A stretch of DNA of 64,000 nucleotides from Bradyrhizobium lablabi (lineage in GTDB: Bacteria > Pseudomonadota > Alphaproteobacteria > Rhizobiales > Xanthobacteraceae), in the NCBI RefSeq assembly GCF_900141755.1, contig NZ_LT670844.1:5084001-5148000 (forward strand). The letters run 5' to 3'. The notes under the pieces were generated by a model, which searched no databases, was not told the origin of the DNA, and saw only the letters and a program-made list of their open reading frames with translations. Made by a program: the position numbers and the translations under genes. This document shows positions 17,998 through 26,633 of this stretch, one piece after another; the first letter of the stretch is position 1; the number at the start of each line of letters is the position of its first letter.

Positions 17998-19032
17998 ATG
18001 AACAGGATTCTGAAACGGCGTTTGTCACTCCTGCTCGCCGCATTCGCGCCGGTCATTTTGGCGCTTCTGCCGGCTGTCGTGGAGGCGCAGAGAGCCAATT
18101 TGGATGCAGGCCCGTCACGGCGCGTCACGGCGCACGAGGCGGAAAAAGAGAAGATGAACGCCTGGACCGTCGGCCTCGCCGGCGGCTTGCTTGAGGGTGC
18201 GCCTATTCGCCTGGCCGCGGAGATGGGCCGCGTCGTCGACGACGGGCCAAACCTGCATGTCTTGCCGATCGTCACCCGTGGTCCCACGGAAAATCTGAAT
18301 TCGCTCCTTTATCTGCGTGGCGTAGATATGGCGATCATCAGTTCCGACTCGCTCGAAGAGTACAAGATTCAAGTGCCGCAGATACAGAGCCGCATCACCT
18401 ACCTGCTCAATCTCTTCCCGTCGGAGGTGCACGTGTTCGTTCGGCCGGAGATCCAGAGCCTGCAGGATCTCGCCGGCAAGAAAGTGAATTTCAACACCCA
18501 GGGTACGGCCGCCGCCTATACGGGGCCCGTGATCTTCAGCCGCCTCGGCATTGACGTGGAGAAGACCTTCATTCCCCATCAGGTCGCGCTGGAGCAAATG
18601 CGCAAGGGCGAGATGGCGGCGGTCTTTTTCATCACGTCGAAGCCGGTCGACGCTTTCGTGCGCGGACGCTGGGAGCCCGGCTTCAAGTTCCTACCAGTAA
18701 ACTACGAAAGCAGGTTCGAGGATTACTATCTTCCCGCGGTATTGGAGGCGAGCGACTATCCTAATCTGATCAAGCAAGGCGAACGTGTGTCCACGATCGC
18801 GGTACCGACCGTTCTGGTCGCGTACAACTGGCCGGCAAAATCGAACCGCTATCAGCGTGTAGCCCGCTTCGTCGATTACCTGTTTTCCCGGCTCGACAGG
18901 TTGCAGGCGCCGGGTTTCGACTCGAAATGGAAGTCGATCAACCTCGCTGCGACCGTGCCCGGACTCACTCGCTTCTCGGCGGCGCAGGAATGGCTGGATC
19001 GTAAGGCGCGGAATGCGCAGGCGCCTCAATGA
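17998..19032 (+). CDS. TAXI-family TRAP-type periplasmic solute-binding protein
   Basis: The 344-residue protein has a Sec signal peptide (hydrophobic core about 9-26, cleavage near VEA-QRA). The mature part has the TAXI pattern: GLLEGAPIRLAAEMGRVVDD, a VDMAIISSDSLE segment, LAGKKVNFNTQGTAAAYTG, and EQMRKGEMAAVFF. Such proteins normally deliver solutes to TRAP membrane subunits, but none is encoded nearby. It overlaps the next gene by 4 bp (ATGA), so they are translationally coupled. It may have been recruited as a ligand sensor or carrier for the neighbouring envelope proteins. Confidence 0.82.
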   Translation: MNRILKRRLSLLLAAFAPVILALLPAVVEAQRANLDAGPSRRVTAHEAEKEKMNAWTVGLAGGLLEGAPIRLAAEMGRVVDDGPNLHVLPIVTRGPTENLNSLLYLRGVDMAIISSDSLEEYKIQVPQIQSRITYLLNLFPSEVHVFVRPEIQSLQDLAGKKVNFNTQGTAAAYTGPVIFSRLGIDVEKTFIPHQVALEQMRKGEMAAVFFITSKPVDAFVRGRWEPGFKFLPVNYESRFEDYYLPAVLEASDYPNLIKQGERVSTIAVPTVLVAYNWPAKSNRYQRVARFVDYLFSRLDRLQAPGFDSKWKSINLAATVPGLTRFSAAQEWLDRKARNAQAPQ

Positions 19033-19658
19033 AGACCGCGGCGATCCCACTGTCTGTCGCCTTCAACGTCGCGGGAGCAATCGCTTTCGCACAAGGCGCG
19101 AGCGATGCGATGTCGCATCTTCGCGCCTGCTCCCTCATGGAACGTGCAGCGCGGTTGGAATGTCTGGAAAATCTGTCACGTAACATCGCGCCGCCGGCCC
19201 GCCCAGCGTCGGCAGGCGACAACTGGATTGTCAGCGAGACCACCTCGCCGGTGGACTATACACCGATGGTTGTCGCCACCACGCTTTCTCGCGGCGGCCC
19301 GGATGGCTCGTCAATGCAGCTCTCCATTTACTGCCGCGGTGGCCGCACCGAACTGGTGCTCGCAGGATCGGCAATCCGCAGCGGCGAGGACCATGCCATA
19401 TCGTACCGCATCAATGACGATCAGCCGGTGCAGCTTGCGGCAGGCCCGCCTTCGTTTGGAACAGGTGCCGCGTTCACGGGCGATGTCGTCCGCTTGTTGC
19501 AGTCGCTTCCCGAACAGGGCGACTTCGCCGTCCATCTCTCGACCCGAGCCGGCGCCGCCCAGGACGGGCATTTTCTGCTCAGCGGACTGAAGATGGTGCG
19601 AGAGAAAGTAGCTTCGGCGTGCAAGTGGCCACGCGTCGTTGCCAAGCCACGCAACTGA
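19029..19658 (+). CDS. VasI/TagO-like periplasmic protein (orphan)
   Basis: The 209-residue protein has a weak signal peptide and an N-terminal C-x(8-9)-RLECLE motif. A domain beginning NWIVSETTSPVDYTPMV follows, then LSIYCRGGRTEL, a paired YRIND strand and a terminal CKW. This order matches the VasI/TagO family known as type VI secretion accessory proteins, but no type VI gene is present in the window. It overlaps the TAXI gene by 4 bp and precedes the DsrE-like gene by 30 bp. Many VasI-like proteins occur outside type VI loci, so a generic periplasmic ligand-binding role is equally possible. Confidence 0.68.
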   Translation: MKTAAIPLSVAFNVAGAIAFAQGASDAMSHLRACSLMERAARLECLENLSRNIAPPARPASAGDNWIVSETTSPVDYTPMVVATTLSRGGPDGSSMQLSIYCRGGRTELVLAGSAIRSGEDHAISYRINDDQPVQLAAGPPSFGTGAAFTGDVVRLLQSLPEQGDFAVHLSTRAGAAQDGHFLLSGLKMVREKVASACKWPRVVAKPRN

Positions 19659-19688
19659 TGGTCATCGAACAATCATGGGAGAGGCACG

Positions 19689-20192
19689 ATGATAAAGTTT
19701 GGAAATGCTGTCAGATTGGTCGTGGGCGGCTTAGCCCTCCTCATCATCGCGCCGGCATCGGCGGCGGTGCTGGCGAAGAAGCAAACGGCGGCGCAGATAT
19801 TGAAGCAGCCCGCCGACCACAACAAGCTGCATCGCCTGATCTTGCAGGTGAATACCAACGACCCTGCGATGATGAATCTCGCGCTCAACAATGCGACAAA
19901 CGTCGAGCAATATTACAAGGACCTCGGCGAGAACGTGACGATCGAGATAGTCACCTACGGTCCCGGCCTGCATATGCTGCGTGACGACACCTCGCCGGTC
20001 AAGGCGCGGATCAAGGCGATCGCGGAGAGCACGCCCGCGATTTCCTTCGAGGCTTGCGGCAATACCCAGGAAAATATGCATAAGGCCGAGAACAAGGAAA
20101 TTCCTATTATTCCGGAGGCGAAAGTCGTGAAGTCCGGCGTGGTGCGCGTCATGGAGCTGCAGGAGCAGGGCTGGACCTATGTCAAGCCGTGA
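19689..20192 (+). CDS. Exported DsrE/DsrF-like protein
   Basis: The 167-residue protein has an N-terminal signal or anchor (about 8-27, ending APASA) and a DsrE-like alpha/beta domain: KLHRLILQVNTND, ALNNATNVEQYYKDLG, VTIEIVTYGPGL and a single Cys in FEACGNTQENM. This cysteine position is typical of periplasmic DsrE-like proteins of COG1416 type. It is the last gene of the cassette. The reaction is not known; sulfur-relay activity is not implied by the fold alone. Confidence 0.75.
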   Translation: MIKFGNAVRLVVGGLALLIIAPASAAVLAKKQTAAQILKQPADHNKLHRLILQVNTNDPAMMNLALNNATNVEQYYKDLGENVTIEIVTYGPGLHMLRDDTSPVKARIKAIAESTPAISFEACGNTQENMHKAENKEIPIIPEAKVVKSGVVRVMELQEQGWTYVKP

Positions 20193-20212
20193 GCTGCTGC
20201 GATCCGACTAAA

Positions 20213-20437
20213 CCAACCGTATCTCGGGGCCATGAGTTTGTGGCCGGACCAGGCCGACGGCTTTATCGGCCTGAACCGGGTGCTGGTGAAGCTTGGCCGG
20301 ATCGAGGAGGTCAACAACGCGCTGCTATCGACGTTGGGTACGACGGAGAAGCCCGCGGTGCGAAAATGGCGTCCATCCGATCGACCGTCGACAGTCACCC
20401 CCCGGGTGCACGAGGAGAGGCAGCTTTCATCCTAGAC
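20213..20437 (+). pseudogene. 225-bp direct repeat, right copy: orphan 3' fragment of the acetyltransferase gene
   Basis: This is the second copy of 15752-15976, about 91% identical with no indels. It keeps the same reading frame (ATG 20232 to TAG 20433-20435, 67 codons encoding only the last TPR and tail) but has no ribosome site or upstream coding region. It is best read as a leftover of a duplicated acetyltransferase gene. Confidence 0.85.
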
Positions 20438-20531
20438 TGTGCTCCAACGTCGCGTTAGTAGGATCGGGCCCTCACCACCGGCGCTGACTTGTTGTCGGTG
20501 CCGATCAATCTCGCGAAGAGCGACGTCGTGC

Positions 20532-21119
20532 ATGGACCGCGCAACGCTTGAAGCTTATGAGCAGAACGCCGCTTCGTTTGCCTGCGACTGGGAATCGCAG
20601 CCTGCGCCGGATGACATCTACGACATCATCCGCCGCTTCTTCCGCCAGGGAAAAACCGCCGACATCGGCTGCGGCAGCGGCCGCGATACCGCATGGCTCA
20701 CGCAAAATGGCTTTGCCGCGACCGGTTATGATGCGTCCGAGGGCTTGCTCACTGAGGCGCGGCGGCGGCATCCGGATATTCAATTTCGCCCCGTGACGTT
20801 GCCGGAGCTCTCCGGCATCGCGGAGGAAAGCTTCACCAACGTGTTCTGCGAAACCGTCATCATGCATTTGCCAAGGGAGGCGATTGCCGCCTCGGTGGCG
20901 CGGCTGATGGCGATCCTAAAGCCTGAGGGGACGCTCTATCTGAGCTGGCGGGCGACGGAGGGGCACGACCGGCGCGACGAACGCGGGCGGCTCTATGCCG
21001 CCTTCGATGCCGGTCTGGTGTTGCAGGCTTTGACGGGATCGAAGATTCTGCTCGACGAGCAGCGCGTCAGCATCTCTTCCGGCAAAACGGTCCGGCGCAT
21101 CGTCACGCGAAAAGTTTAA
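20532..21119 (+). CDS. Class I SAM-dependent methyltransferase
   Basis: The 195-residue protein has motif I TADIGCGSGRDTAWL, an acidic strand end (GYDASEGLL), the post-II segment NVFCETVIMHLPREAI and a strand PEGTLYLSWRATEG, the usual small class I fold. The ATG at 20532 begins the family-like N-terminus (DRATLEAYEQNA); an upstream extension in frame overlaps the repeat region and is unlikely. Only 94 bp separate it from the repeat fragment. The methyl acceptor is unknown. Confidence 0.85.
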   Translation: MDRATLEAYEQNAASFACDWESQPAPDDIYDIIRRFFRQGKTADIGCGSGRDTAWLTQNGFAATGYDASEGLLTEARRRHPDIQFRPVTLPELSGIAEESFTNVFCETVIMHLPREAIAASVARLMAILKPEGTLYLSWRATEGHDRRDERGRLYAAFDAGLVLQALTGSKILLDEQRVSISSGKTVRRIVTRKV

Positions 21120-21391
21120 AATTCGTAAACGCTGCAAGCAGCTACTCCCGCGGTGGCTTGGGCATGCATGTCGTGCTAGGGTTGACGATCCAAATGTCAG
21201 CCAAAATGACCGCGACAAGAAAAGATTCACCGTCGTTTTTCTCACGGCTTTGTCAACGAACTAGTCTAACCGCCTTTGGCGCATCGGCCTTGGGCGAGGC
21301 AACTGAACGAGTGCCCGCATCCACCGTTCGTGAACGGCTGCGGAGAGTAATGGTGTAACGGGTCTCTTGCCTTCCAAGAGGAGCATGCACG

Positions 21392-22804
21392 ATGAACTCA
21401 AGAAATTTTCACGTGAAGCGTATGTTATGTCCGCCGCTATTGGCGGCGGCGCTGCTGTTCGGGCTTTACCAGCCGGGTCTCGCGCAATACGAAGCGCTGG
21501 AGCTCGGACCCGAAGAGGCCGCCCCCGCTTTGCCTGCTGCCGGGGCGACGCTTTTTCAGAATGTCCGCATCTTCGATGGCAGGAACGCCGCGCTGTCTTC
21601 GCCTTCCAGCGTGCTCGTGAGAGGCAACATCATCGAGCAGATATCGGCTAACCCGGCCGCCACGGAGGCCGGCGCCGCCGTGATCAACGGCAACGGCCGC
21701 GTGCTGATGCCGGGCCTGATCGACGCGCATTGGCATATGTTCATGGCGGCGGTGTCTCCCGCGGTCCTGGCGACGGCCGATCCCGGCTATCTCAACCTGC
21801 TGGCGGCGCGACAGGCCGAGGCGACGCTGATGCGGGGTTTCACCACCATCCGCGACATGGGTGGTCCTGTGTTCGGATTGAAGCGCGCCATCGACGAGGG
21901 CGTCACCGTCGGTCCGCGAATTTATCCCTCGGGCGCGATGATCTCGCAGACCTCGGGCCATGGAGACTTTCGGGCTCGCTACGAAGTTCCGCGGACGCTG
22001 GGAGGGCCGTTGAGCCAGTCCGAAATCGCCGGCGTCGCGGCCATTGCCGACAGCCCCGATGAGGTGCGGCTGCGCGCGCGTGAGCAATTGCGACATGGCG
22101 CCAGTCAGATCAAGCTGATGGCGGGCGGTGGCATCAGTTCTCCTCACAATCCGATCGAGTCGACCCAGTTCACCGAAGCGGAGCTTCATGCCGCGGTCGA
22201 GGCGGCCGAAGGATGGGGCACCTATGTGGCCGTGCATGCCTATACGCCGGACACGATCCGGCAAGCGATCGCCGCCGGCGTCAAGTGCATCGAACACGGC
22301 CAGCTGATCGACGAGCCCACCGCCAAGTTGCTGGCGGACAAGGGTATCTGGTGGAGCTTGCAGCCACTGACCTACGATGCCGACGTTTTCGCGCGGATGA
22401 GCCCGGTGTCGCAGAAGAAGGCGCTGGTGGTGTTCGCGGGAACCGAGAACGCCTACAAGCTTGCAAAGAAGTACAAGGTCAAGACGGCCTGGGGCGCGGA
22501 TATTCTGGGTGATGCCGGGGCTGCCAGCCGGCAGGGGCAATATCTCGCCATGATGGTGCGCTGGTACACGCCCGCCGAAGCGCTCAAGATGGCGACCGCC
22601 GACAATGGCGAGTTGATGGCTCTCTCCGGCTTCATCAATCCCTATCCCGGCAAGCTCGGTGTCGTCGAAGCGGGGGCACTTGCGGATCTCCTGCTCGTCG
22701 ATGGCAATCCGCTCGAGGACCTCAACCTTGTCGCCAATCCCGACAAGAACTTTGTCGTCATCATGAAGGATGGCCGAATCTACAAGAACACGCTGAGCAA
22801 GTGA
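21392..22804 (+). CDS. Secreted metal-dependent amidohydrolase (imidazolonepropionase/prolidase-like)
   Basis: The 470-residue protein has a signal peptide (cleavage near residue 31, LAQ-YEA). The amidohydrolase core includes the N-terminal DAHWHM (His113, His115), QIKLMAGGG with the bridging Lys, VAVHAYTP and IEHG with the later metal His residues, and WGADIL with the catalytic Asp. The C-terminal DLLLVDGNPLEDLNLV strand is typical. Exported relatives hydrolyse dipeptides or cyclic amides; the substrate cannot be told. It is a single gene between the methyltransferase and a convergent transglutaminase-like gene. Confidence 0.85.
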   Translation: MNSRNFHVKRMLCPPLLAAALLFGLYQPGLAQYEALELGPEEAAPALPAAGATLFQNVRIFDGRNAALSSPSSVLVRGNIIEQISANPAATEAGAAVINGNGRVLMPGLIDAHWHMFMAAVSPAVLATADPGYLNLLAARQAEATLMRGFTTIRDMGGPVFGLKRAIDEGVTVGPRIYPSGAMISQTSGHGDFRARYEVPRTLGGPLSQSEIAGVAAIADSPDEVRLRAREQLRHGASQIKLMAGGGISSPHNPIESTQFTEAELHAAVEAAEGWGTYVAVHAYTPDTIRQAIAAGVKCIEHGQLIDEPTAKLLADKGIWWSLQPLTYDADVFARMSPVSQKKALVVFAGTENAYKLAKKYKVKTAWGADILGDAGAASRQGQYLAMMVRWYTPAEALKMATADNGELMALSGFINPYPGKLGVVEAGALADLLLVDGNPLEDLNLVANPDKNFVVIMKDGRIYKNTLSK

Positions 22805-22834
22805 TGTCGACCAGGGTACGTGCTGTCCCGCCGG

Positions 22835-23641
22835 CTAGACCAGCTCATCCGTCCATACTTTGAAGCTGACCAGCGTGTTCGGCCCGAAAGTCTGGGTAAG
22901 CGGAACGTCGGCGGCGTCGCGTCCCTGGGCGATCAGCACGCGCCCGATCCGCGGAATGTTGTTGCGGGCATCGAAGGTGTACCAGTGGCCGCCCAGATAG
23001 GCCTCGAACCAGCCGGCAAAATCTCCCGCGGCGTAGGGCGGCGGCATGCCGATGTCGCCGAGATAGCCGGTGCAATATCGCGCCGGAATATTCATGCAGC
23101 GGCAGAACGCGACGGCCAAGTGCGCATAGTCGCGGCACACGCCCTTGCGCTCGTTGAACACCTCCCACGCGGTCATGGTTGCCCGCGCATGCTCGTATCC
23201 GAAGGCGATGTGGTTGTGAACGAAATCGCAAATCGCCTGGACCCGCGCCCATCCCGGCGGTGTCTTCTCAAACAGCTTCCACGCAACATCGGAAAGCCGG
23301 TCGGTCTCGCAATAGCGGCTGCCAAGCAGATAGACGATGGCCTCCGCCGGTAGATCTTCTACCGCGTGCTGCGAAGCGGTGGGAACGATGACATCGGGCA
23401 GACCGCTGTCGCGCACCGTGCCATCGGCCGCAAGCCGCATGCGCCCCCTTGGCGCGACGAACCGGCTGCACCAGTTGCCGAAGCCATCACGATAGGGCGT
23501 GATGGGCACGGCAGGGCTGGTGGTCAAATAATCGGGCACCACGATGTCGGAGGCCCGCGTGAAATGCGTACCGAGCACCGCGATGATGGGCGTCGGCTGC
23601 GGGAAGTCGTAGATCATCTCGAAGCCGACGCGAATCTTCAT
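22835..23641 (-). CDS. Transglutaminase-like protein with altered active site
   Basis: The 268-residue protein belongs to the bacterial transglutaminase-like group (COG1305). It has an N-terminal beta region (KIRVGFEMIYDFPQPTP), then the core ICDFVHNHIAFGYEHA and GVCRDYAHLAVAFCR with the catalytic-type Cys, and WYTFDARNN with the Asp. The usual His of the HAWVE motif is replaced: the strand reads DFAGWFEAYLGG. The enzyme may be inactive or use a different base. ATG 23641 is chosen because the conserved N-terminus starts there; a longer open frame upstream looks non-coding. Confidence 0.85.
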   Translation of the reverse strand: MKIRVGFEMIYDFPQPTPIIAVLGTHFTRASDIVVPDYLTTSPAVPITPYRDGFGNWCSRFVAPRGRMRLAADGTVRDSGLPDVIVPTASQHAVEDLPAEAIVYLLGSRYCETDRLSDVAWKLFEKTPPGWARVQAICDFVHNHIAFGYEHARATMTAWEVFNERKGVCRDYAHLAVAFCRCMNIPARYCTGYLGDIGMPPPYAAGDFAGWFEAYLGGHWYTFDARNNIPRIGRVLIAQGRDAADVPLTQTFGPNTLVSFKVWTDELV

Positions 23642-24006
23642 CCGAAAGCCCCGAGTTCCAGTCGTTTGCGCCAAGCAGCAAAAGCACGCCGCCTTCGCTG
23701 AGTAGCACCGGGGCGGCTCCTGAACGGCGGTCGAAGTGGCGTTTGAACGTATCGCTGCAGGCCTTGAGCCGGATTGCGCGACGATTTGGCCTGCAAATTT
23801 CCAAAAAAATTCCGGCGCACGGCGGAGATGGCTACGAAAGCGGCCCAATACAAGGCCAGGCGAGGGTTATTCGGCATGACGCCGCCGCTGGCGCGAGAAA
23901 GCGATAGCTAATCGGGCCGAAAGAGCGCACGGTGATGCATGCACAACGACGGCGCCGGGGCAGAGCTGTTTGCGAAAGCAGAACTGCGTTCGAAAGCGAG
24001 TCCGGC
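23642..24006. other. Spacer without a supported gene
   Basis: These 365 bp between divergent genes contain no frame with a ribosome site or protein-like sequence, and I recognise no repeat or RNA. Promoters for both flanking genes should lie here but none is obvious. Confidence 0.4.
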
Positions 24007-24270
24007 ATGACCACACGCTCGCGGCGGGAAACCATCACTTTCAAGCACCCCTTCCGGATCAAGGGTATCGATCGCCTGCTGTCGGCGGGTGCTTATGAGG
24101 TCATCACCGATGAGGAGATGATCGAAGGATTGTCATTCCCCGCGTTCCGCCGTGTTGCCACCATGATCATGGTGCCGGCGGCCGGGCCGCGCAGTTCGAC
24201 GATGGAGATGATTTCCATCTCCTCCGTCGCGCTGTCCGACGCGCAGCGCAACGACGCGAGTGCCGCGTGA
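24007..24270 (+). CDS. Small conserved-looking hypothetical protein (87 aa)
   Basis: I recognise no domain. The protein is basic at the N-terminus, with an HPFRIKGIDRLLSAGAYEV segment followed by ITDEEMIEGLSFPAFRR. The stop overlaps the next gene's GTG (GTGA), so the two are translated together. Residue composition and codon use are those of a real gene. Confidence 0.7.
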   Translation: MTTRSRRETITFKHPFRIKGIDRLLSAGAYEVITDEEMIEGLSFPAFRRVATMIMVPAAGPRSSTMEMISISSVALSDAQRNDASAA

Positions 24271-24563
24271 GTGACAAGCCGCTCGATCTCGACAGCCACC
24301 GCGGCATGGCCGCACAGAAAGCGACCGACATGCGGCGGATTCTGGCCGACGTCGAGAGCAACGCAAAGGGCCTGCGCGATCGGCAGGGGTTAATCGAAAA
24401 CCAGCTTCTGCTCGTTCCCGCCGCTTCCTGGCCGGAGGCGGCCACCAAGGCGCGCTACGTCTTGAATCTATACGCCGCGGGCTTGGGCTCGGACGATACC
24501 CATCATCGCGATCTGGTCGCGGCGGTATTTGCGGATTTTGCCCGGCTCTCCGATGAGAGTTGA
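24267..24563 (+). CDS. Small hypothetical protein (98 aa) coupled to its upstream neighbour
   Basis: I recognise no family. The acidic, helical protein starts at GTG 24267 and shares GTGA with the preceding stop. A TKARYVLNLYA segment and a C-terminal helix (DLVAAVFADFARL) suggest a small helical bundle. It probably acts with the upstream 87-residue protein. Confidence 0.68.
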   Translation: MSDKPLDLDSHRGMAAQKATDMRRILADVESNAKGLRDRQGLIENQLLLVPAASWPEAATKARYVLNLYAAGLGSDDTHHRDLVAAVFADFARLSDES

Positions 24564-24644
24564 GCGAATGGTTGTTCGCCGAACAACCGGAAAACTTCAC
24601 CCTGCGTTCGAAAAAAATTCGGCGCCGACCTGAAAGCACACTTC

Positions 24645-24848
24645 ATGCTCTACATGCAAAATCTTTCGCCTCGCCACGTCAAAACCGAAGAGTCGCTCCG
24701 GCTCGGCGTTGTGTCGGGCTGGTACAGCACGAAAGTCAGCGGAACGTTCGTCTCAGGCCCGCATGACACCGAAGCCGATTGCCTTCGCAAAATCGCCGAG
24801 ATCAATCCGCCACCGGCGAAAGTCGTACGAGGCGCGCCCACCGTATAG
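24645..24848 (+). CDS. Small hypothetical protein (67 aa)
   Basis: The compact sequence has a central WYSTKVSGTFVSGPHDTEAD and a helix C-L-R-K-I-A-E-I. The start at 24645 is a guess; ATG 24654 is an alternative. No function can be assigned. Confidence 0.5.
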   Translation: MLYMQNLSPRHVKTEESLRLGVVSGWYSTKVSGTFVSGPHDTEADCLRKIAEINPPPAKVVRGAPTV

Positions 24849-24935
24849 ATCGAGGCAGGGACAAAGGGCGATCCTGCCTTGATACGACGTCACGGCATCT
24901 TCGAGAAGAAAGCCCTTACGCAGGAGGCAAATCAA

Positions 24936-25214
24936 ATGGCACTCACACGCGGCAGCTTTCGCGGCTATGAATATGACCGGATGGTGATCCTGTTTTCGAT
25001 GATCGACGGTCAAAAGGAGATACCATGTGCGATCAGCACCTCCGCCCTGGATGATCTGGAAAGCCTGGCAAAGAGCAAACCGGACGAGCGCGAAGCCCAA
25101 TTCATGCGGCTGCGCGATCGGATCGAGGAGCGCGCCGCTCGCAAATTCGTTGCCAGGGAATTCGAAGGCACGCCTCCCGGCATCATCTTGCGCAGTCTCG
25201 ATTTCCGGCAATAG
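24936..25214 (+). CDS. DUF1488-type small protein (92 aa)
   Basis: The protein fits the DUF1488 pattern: an N-terminal aromatic/charged strand (FRGYEYDRMVILFSM), then KEIPCAISTSALDDL and a helical remainder. A CAGGAGG ribosome site 8 bp upstream fixes ATG 24936. A second DUF1488-like gene lies at 36.9-37.2 kb. The family has no known activity. Confidence 0.7.
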   Translation: MALTRGSFRGYEYDRMVILFSMIDGQKEIPCAISTSALDDLESLAKSKPDEREAQFMRLRDRIEERAARKFVAREFEGTPPGIILRSLDFRQ

Positions 25215-25271
25215 TTCCGCGAAAAAGGCTCGTGCGCTGGCTTGGTGTCAGGCGGCCAGCGACCGGGTCGA

Positions 25272-25475
25272 CTACGAGTCGTCCAGCGCCTTGATAGCTT
25301 TGTCGGCCGCAATGGCCGCACTTTCTTCGGAGCTGCTGTCTTCTGTCGTGACAAATCCCAGGATCGTCAAGCCCTGCCTTCTTGTGGCTATCTGAACAAT
25401 CGGCGTCACATTGGCGCGCCAGCGTCCGGGTTTCCGCTGAAAAGTGACGATGTCGTAGTCAGACGCTTTGGCCAT
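25272..25475 (-). CDS. Small hypothetical protein (67 aa)
   Basis: The sequence starts AKASDYDIVTFQRKPGRW and contains a beta-like middle (GLTILGFVTTED) and a helical alanine-rich end. ATG 25475 is preferred over an ATG six codons upstream because it follows a purine-rich GGAAAAAGG. Function unknown. Confidence 0.6.
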   Translation of the reverse strand: MAKASDYDIVTFQRKPGRWRANVTPIVQIATRRQGLTILGFVTTEDSSSEESAAIAADKAIKALDDS

Positions 25476-25535
25476 GGTCGTGCCTTTTTCCACGCTGTCT
25501 GCGCGAAGCGGGAGACATCGTGTTATCCGCTCATT

Positions 25536-25784
25536 TCAACACCCGCGACAGATAGTCTTCAGCTTGGCGGCAGTTCGGGCGTCTTCGACGATGAAGGGGT
25601 CTTTGTATGCGGTTCGCGATGCGTCGTTTTCAACAGCTGTGGGCTTTTCCATCTTCGGAGGATGGGCCGCATCGTAACAAGCAAGCCGCCCGCTCGTGCT
25701 TTCGATCGCGCGGCAATCTGGTCCGGCGGCGAGAGCGCCTTGCGCGAATGCGCAGAGCGCCAATACCGCAAAAGTCATTTTCAT
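25536..25784 (-). CDS. Small exported protein with paired cysteines (82 aa)
   Basis: A clear signal peptide (TFAVLALCAFAQGALAA) is followed by PDCRAIESTSGRLACYD, a short motif also seen at the front of VasI-like and other exported proteins, and a C-terminal CRGC. AAGGAAA lies upstream of ATG 25784; a longer in-frame start is unlikely because it would hide the signal peptide. Periplasmic location is likely; the role is unknown. Confidence 0.65.
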   Translation of the reverse strand: MKMTFAVLALCAFAQGALAAGPDCRAIESTSGRLACYDAAHPPKMEKPTAVENDASRTAYKDPFIVEDARTAAKLKTICRGC

Positions 25785-25958
25785 CTGGTTTCCTTTTGCG
25801 GGTGACATCACCCGCTGCATATCCACAATCAAAACACGCCCGTTCCACGAAGGCGTTGGCCAATCGGGCGGCACTCCGCAAACAGAGCCGCCAGCGCGCT
25901 GGCGATCAAATGCGCTTGCCCCATAAATTCGTCAGATACTGACGTAGCCGTTGCGTCA

Positions 25959-26093
25959 CTATTTCTTTTTGCCGGAACCGAAGGACGGCTGCCATCCCGC
26001 GGTCTTTTGGCTCGGCGCTGCGGCAATTGTCTTGATCTTCTCTTTTTTGGGTTTCTTGGACTCCCGATTACCCTTCTGCTCGCCTTTGGCCAT
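25959..26093 (-). CDS. Very small basic protein (44 aa) ending in a Lys run
   Basis: The 44-codon gene reads MAKGEQKGNRESKKPKKEKI, then an Ala/Pro stretch and a WQPSFGSGKKK end. GGGAG lies 6 bp before the ATG at 26093. Short, very basic proteins of this form are widespread in Rhizobiales and usually unannotated. Nucleic-acid binding is possible. Confidence 0.7.
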   Translation of the reverse strand: MAKGEQKGNRESKKPKKEKIKTIAAAPSQKTAGWQPSFGSGKKK

Positions 26094-26323
26094 GCTGATC
26101 TCCCAGGGGTTGACGATGACACAGTTATCGAATGCTGAATTTGACGTGGCGCAGCGCGCCAGGCTTCAATTGATCTTCCGCGGCAAGTCTGGAGTTTGGG
26201 CAAGGACGTTCATTCGCGGGACGCGAGGACTCGCATTCAAGACTGTGCGCCCTTTGTTGCCGAATAGCTATGCATTAGTTGGGTCTCGGCCTGACCCATA
26301 TCGCAACCACCGCGACCAGGATG

Positions 26324-26566
26324 TCAGTCGAAGGCAGAAGGAAGTTGGCCGTTACGGAAGATGACCGTAGGCTCGTCGTCATAATCGCCCATCTCTGGAT
26401 CGCCGGTGGACGAGAAGGCAACGACACCGAGTTTGCTCAACGCCAATCGCTCAGCGGTTCGGACAGCGCCTGTTGCCGATTTGCAAGCTATCGGAGCATC
26501 GGCCTTAAGGTTTCCGCCTTTACCGGCGTTGAATGATTGCACGAAATAACTGGTTTCGCGGGCCAT
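26324..26566 (-). CDS. Small hypothetical protein (80 aa)
   Basis: The protein starts ARETSYFVQSFNAGKGGNLK and has a middle helix (ATGAVRTAERLALSK) and an acidic end (PEMGDYDDEPTVIFRNG). ATG 26566 has GGGAG 6 bp upstream; an earlier ATG four codons upstream has none. The family appears conserved in the lineage but has no assigned role. Confidence 0.65.
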   Translation of the reverse strand: MARETSYFVQSFNAGKGGNLKADAPIACKSATGAVRTAERLALSKLGVVAFSSTGDPEMGDYDDEPTVIFRNGQLPSAFD

Positions 26567-26633
26567 AACGTCTCCCAAATGTCAGTCGTCGAAGTCATGC
26601 GCACATCGCGCGTAGCCCCGGCCGAGATGGCAA

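Noticed and set aside
19029..19658. A type VI secretion system
   Set aside because: Only a VasI/TagO-like protein is present; no sheath, tube, membrane-complex or ATPase genes occur in the window.
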